Positions 6,244 to 7,781 of a DNA stretch of 7,781 nucleotides are shown piece after piece. Within the stretch, counting starts at the first letter, position 1, and each line of letters starts with the position of its first letter. The notes under the pieces were generated by a model, which was not told where the DNA came from, searched no databases, and saw only the letters and a program-made list of their open reading frames with translations. Location of the stretch: the NCBI GenBank assembly GCA_002454845.1, contig DKJQ01000030.1:1-7781 (forward strand). The letters are read 5' to 3'. The translations under genes were made by a program, and so were the position numbers. Origin of the DNA: Ignavibacteria bacterium UBA6688 (GTDB lineage: Bacteria > Bacteroidota > Ignavibacteria > UBA10030).

Positions 6244-6702
6244 TTATTTGTGATTAGTGATTTTGATAGCCGTTGTTTCTTTGGGTGTCGAAAGGATAAT
6301 ACTGGTCGTGGTTTTCACCACGCCGGTCCAAGACTGCAATTTTGCGAGGAGTTTCTCAAGACTGGTGGTGTTTTCCGTCCGGATCTTCAGCAAATGTGTC
6401 CCCTCCCCCGTGATAGCGTGGCATTCCAGGACATCATCCATTCCCTGGAGATGATCGACAAACGTACTGTAGTGTTTTGAGGAGTCGACGGTCACAACCA
6501 CGAAGGCTGCTATATCCTTGCCGAGCTTTTGATAATTGACCTTGGCGAAGTATCCCGTGATAATGTCAGCCTCCTCGAGCTTCCGAAGCCGTTCGCTCAC
6601 TGCCGGAAGGGAAAGTCCAACACGTTCGGCGAGGTCGTTTCGCCGCGTTCTCCCCTGTTTTTGAATGATTTCAAGGATTTTTACGTCTATTTCGTCAAGC
6701 AT
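6244..6702 (-). CDS. Lrp/AsnC-family transcriptional regulator
   Basis: A 152-residue DNA-binding regulator that probably senses an amino acid. The N-terminal winged helix-turn-helix is clear: LDEIDVKILEIIQKQGR (2-18), then RNDLAERVGLSLPAVSERLRKLEEADII (21-48). After the linker comes the RAM ligand/oligomerisation domain (about 62-140, with AFVVVTVD, CHAITGEGTHLLKI and TTSIIL). Length is normal for the family. Start: ATG at 6702, with a GTG directly upstream at 6705 as an alternative. AAGGA lies 14 bases before the ATG and 11 before the GTG, so the GTG is possible. It is the first gene of the operon with glnA, and the natural inference is that it controls glnA and itself in response to glutamine or another amino acid. 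I cannot name an ortholog. Confidence 0.95.
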   Translation of the reverse strand: MLDEIDVKILEIIQKQGRTRRNDLAERVGLSLPAVSERLRKLEEADIITGYFAKVNYQKLGKDIAAFVVVTVDSSKHYSTFVDHLQGMDDVLECHAITGEGTHLLKIRTENTTSLEKLLAKLQSWTGVVKTTTSIILSTPKETTAIKITNHK

Positions 6703-6756
6703 CACGGCAGTTCAATTCCTTAGGAGAGAGGCAGGCAAACCTTAATAAGTAAATCA

Positions 6757-6767
6757 AAACTCAGTTT
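6757..6767. promoter_or_regulatory. Candidate operator palindrome at the lrp-glnA start site
   Basis: The sequence aaact-c-agttt (minus strand aaact-g-agttt) is a perfect 11-bp dyad. It begins 9 bp downstream of the -10 box and so would sit just after the expected transcription start. Position and A/T-rich symmetry are suitable for autoregulation by the Lrp-family protein. The assignment rests on position only. Confidence 0.35.
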
Positions 6768-6776
6768 ACGCCGTCA

Positions 6777-6805
6777 AATATAAGGTACGAACTGAAGGTT
6801 GTCAA
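6777..6805 (-). promoter_or_regulatory. Sigma-70-type promoter of the lrp-glnA operon
   Basis: On the minus strand a perfect -35 TTGACA (complement of 6800-6805) is followed by a 17-bp spacer and TATATT (complement of 6777-6782; five of six matches to TATAAT). Transcription would start near 6770, giving a leader of about 68 bases before the regulator start. It is the best promoter match that I found in the window. Confidence 0.85.
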
Positions 6806-6810
6806 GTTCT

Positions 6811-6828
6811 TTTTGAAGATTTTGAAGA
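6811..6828. repeat. 9-bp tandem repeat upstream of the lrp-glnA promoter
   Basis: Two exact, adjoining copies of ttttgaaga (6811-6819 and 6820-6828; minus strand tcttcaaaa). They start five bases upstream of the -35 box, about 40-60 bases upstream of the expected start. That is where an UP element or an activator would act. With only two copies this could also be chance in A/T-rich DNA. Confidence 0.45.
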
Positions 6829-6942
6829 AAACATGCGTTTTCACGAATCGGCGCAGTGCAGTCTGCACGCGATGAAGTACCTCGCTGACTTCTGTACGTT
6901 TCGGTAGTACCGGACAATTCCCATGACTCGGTGGAGTCAAAA
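6829..6942. other. Upstream intergenic stretch with three small palindromes
   Basis: No gene is visible here. It contains the perfect dyads gtgcag-t-ctgcac (6856-6868) and cggta-g-taccg (6902-6912), and an inverted repeat tgactc-ggtg-gagtca (6924-6939) directly beyond the T-run of the nagA terminator. The first two could be binding sites upstream of the lrp-glnA promoter. The third could be a secondary hairpin in the nagA trailer. Confidence 0.35.
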
Positions 6943-6978
6943 GAAAAAAAACCCTCAAGGCTAAATCCCTGGAGGGTT
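6943..6978 (-). terminator. Rho-independent terminator after nagA
   Basis: On the minus strand aaccctc (complement of 6972-6978) pairs with gagggtt (complement of 6950-6956) across a 15-base loop that may pair partly. A run of T broken by one C follows. It begins 28 bases after the nagA stop codon and isolates nagA from the lrp-glnA operon. Confidence 0.88.
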
Positions 6979-7006
6979 GAAAGGGTCAAGAAAAAAAGAG
7001 AGGGTA

Positions 7007-7781
7007 TTACTCTTTAATGGTGTCACTCCTGAACTTGATCTGGCCTTCATAAACAGTCATGTGAACTTCAAAATCATCATCCATCACGACGAGGTCCGCA
7101 TCCTTGCCTACAGCGAGGATCCCTTTGTGATGCGCCCGTCCAAGCACTTTGGCTCCGTTGAGTGATGCCATCCTGACAGCATGGGTTAATGGGACGTCGA
7201 CCTGTTTGACCATCGTCTTTATTGCCTGGTTCATCGTCAACGTGCTCCCTGCCAGCGTGCCATCGTGCAGGTAGGCTTTTTTATCCTTGACCTTGATTTT
7301 CTGATCCATGAATGTATAGTCGCCGTTCGGCATTCCCGATGCACGAATGGCATCCGTGATTAAGATGATACCCCCATCCCCCTTTATATGATAAATCAGT
7401 TTCATCACTGCAGGGTGAACGTGGATGCCGTCGGCGATCAGTTCAACCTTCAATTCATTATGGAGGAACGCCCCCAGGGCAACTCCGGGCTTCCGATGGT
7501 GAAACGGTTCCATGGCGTTGAACATATGGGTGACGTGCGCAGCTCCATTGTCGATGGCAGCGAGCACCTCCTCATAACTGGCGGCGGAATGGCCGATCGA
7601 AAGGACCACATCCTTCTTGGCTGCCTCCCTCATGACTTCGTGGCTCTGAGGAAGCTCCGGGGCAATGGTCATGAGCCGAATATAACCCTTGCTGGCATTG
7701 AAGAGCTTATTCCAGGCTGCAACGCTTGGCTCCCACAGCCACTCGACCTTCATGGCTCCATGAAGGGTCTTGTTGATGAAG
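7007..7781 (-). CDS. nagA: N-acetylglucosamine-6-phosphate deacetylase, 5' end outside the window
   Basis: It removes acetate from GlcNAc-6-phosphate to give glucosamine-6-phosphate (cytosolic amino-sugar and cell-wall recycling). The frame is open to the window edge: FINKTLHGA precedes the first Met (7753), so that Met is internal and the N-terminal part is missing. Visible amidohydrolase features, numbered from that Met: TIAPE (29-33), GHS with metal ligand His55, THMFNAM with His76, DGIHVHP (108-114), ITDAIRASG with catalytic Asp134, and the C-terminal small beta domain (GILAVGKDADLVVMD, 211-225). The spacing His55-His76-Asp134 agrees with His195, His216 and Asp273 of E. coli NagA to within one residue. 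The metal-ligand Glu of the expected EGP motif would fall just beyond the edge. A terminator follows. Confidence 0.93.
   Translation of the reverse strand, partial: FINKTLHGAMKVEWLWEPSVAAWNKLFNASKGYIRLMTIAPELPQSHEVMREAAKKDVVLSIGHSAASYEEVLAAIDNGAAHVTHMFNAMEPFHHRKPGVALGAFLHNELKVELIADGIHVHPAVMKLIYHIKGDGGIILITDAIRASGMPNGDYTFMDQKIKVKDKKAYLHDGTLAGSTLTMNQAIKTMVKQVDVPLTHAVRMASLNGAKVLGRAHHKGILAVGKDADLVVMDDDFEVHMTVYEGQIKFRSDTIKE

Overview
All nine genes recognised in this window lie on the minus strand, so transcription runs from high to low coordinates. The content is bacterial chromosomal housekeeping and amino-acid/nitrogen metabolism. I see no phage genes, CRISPR array, rRNA or tRNA. G+C looks close to half by eye. 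The protein styles (a GSI-beta glutamine synthetase, a compact tryptophanase, a zinc-ribbon Yip1 membrane protein, an HExxH mini-peptidase) would fit a Bacteroidota/Ignavibacteria-type or other FCB-group bacterium. That placement is a loose inference and no marker in the window proves it.

Layout in the direction of transcription. (1) 7781-7007: the 3' part of nagA (N-acetylglucosamine-6-phosphate deacetylase), cut by the window edge and closed by a strong terminator at 6943-6978. (2) 6942-6703: a regulatory region holding a near-consensus sigma-70 promoter (TTGACA, 17 bp, TATATT), a 9-bp tandem repeat just upstream of the -35 box, a small palindrome near the expected transcription start and three more palindromes upstream. 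(3) 6702-4777: an Lrp/AsnC-family regulator followed after 21 bp by glnA (glutamine synthetase), ended by a 10-bp-stem terminator at 4716-4754. This reads as one nitrogen-assimilation operon with its own regulator. (4) 4715-4451: a gene-free leader of about 265 bp with several short perfect palindromes. (5) 4450-3125: a crotonase-family enoyl-CoA hydratase/isomerase and apt (adenine phosphoribosyltransferase), 15 bp apart, ended by a terminator at 3088-3112. (6) 3059-182: tnaA-type tryptophanase, then a zinc-ribbon/Yip1-type membrane protein, a small HExxH metallopeptidase and a 98-residue alpha/beta protein, closely spaced. (7) 181-1: a short non-genic end with an inverted pair of hairpins resembling a REP/REPIN-type mobile repeat.

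Functionally, the lrp-glnA pair makes glutamine from glutamate and ammonia. Tryptophanase releases indole, pyruvate and ammonia. The crotonase probably serves acyl-CoA (fatty or branched-chain amino acid) breakdown. Apt salvages adenine, and NagA recycles amino sugars. No single novel system is evident. The points most worth checking are the tryptophan-specific active site on a tyrosine-phenol-lyase-sized scaffold, the regulator-glnA operon with its candidate operator, the palindrome-rich leader, the small membrane-protein/peptidase cluster and the REPIN-like repeat at the window edge.
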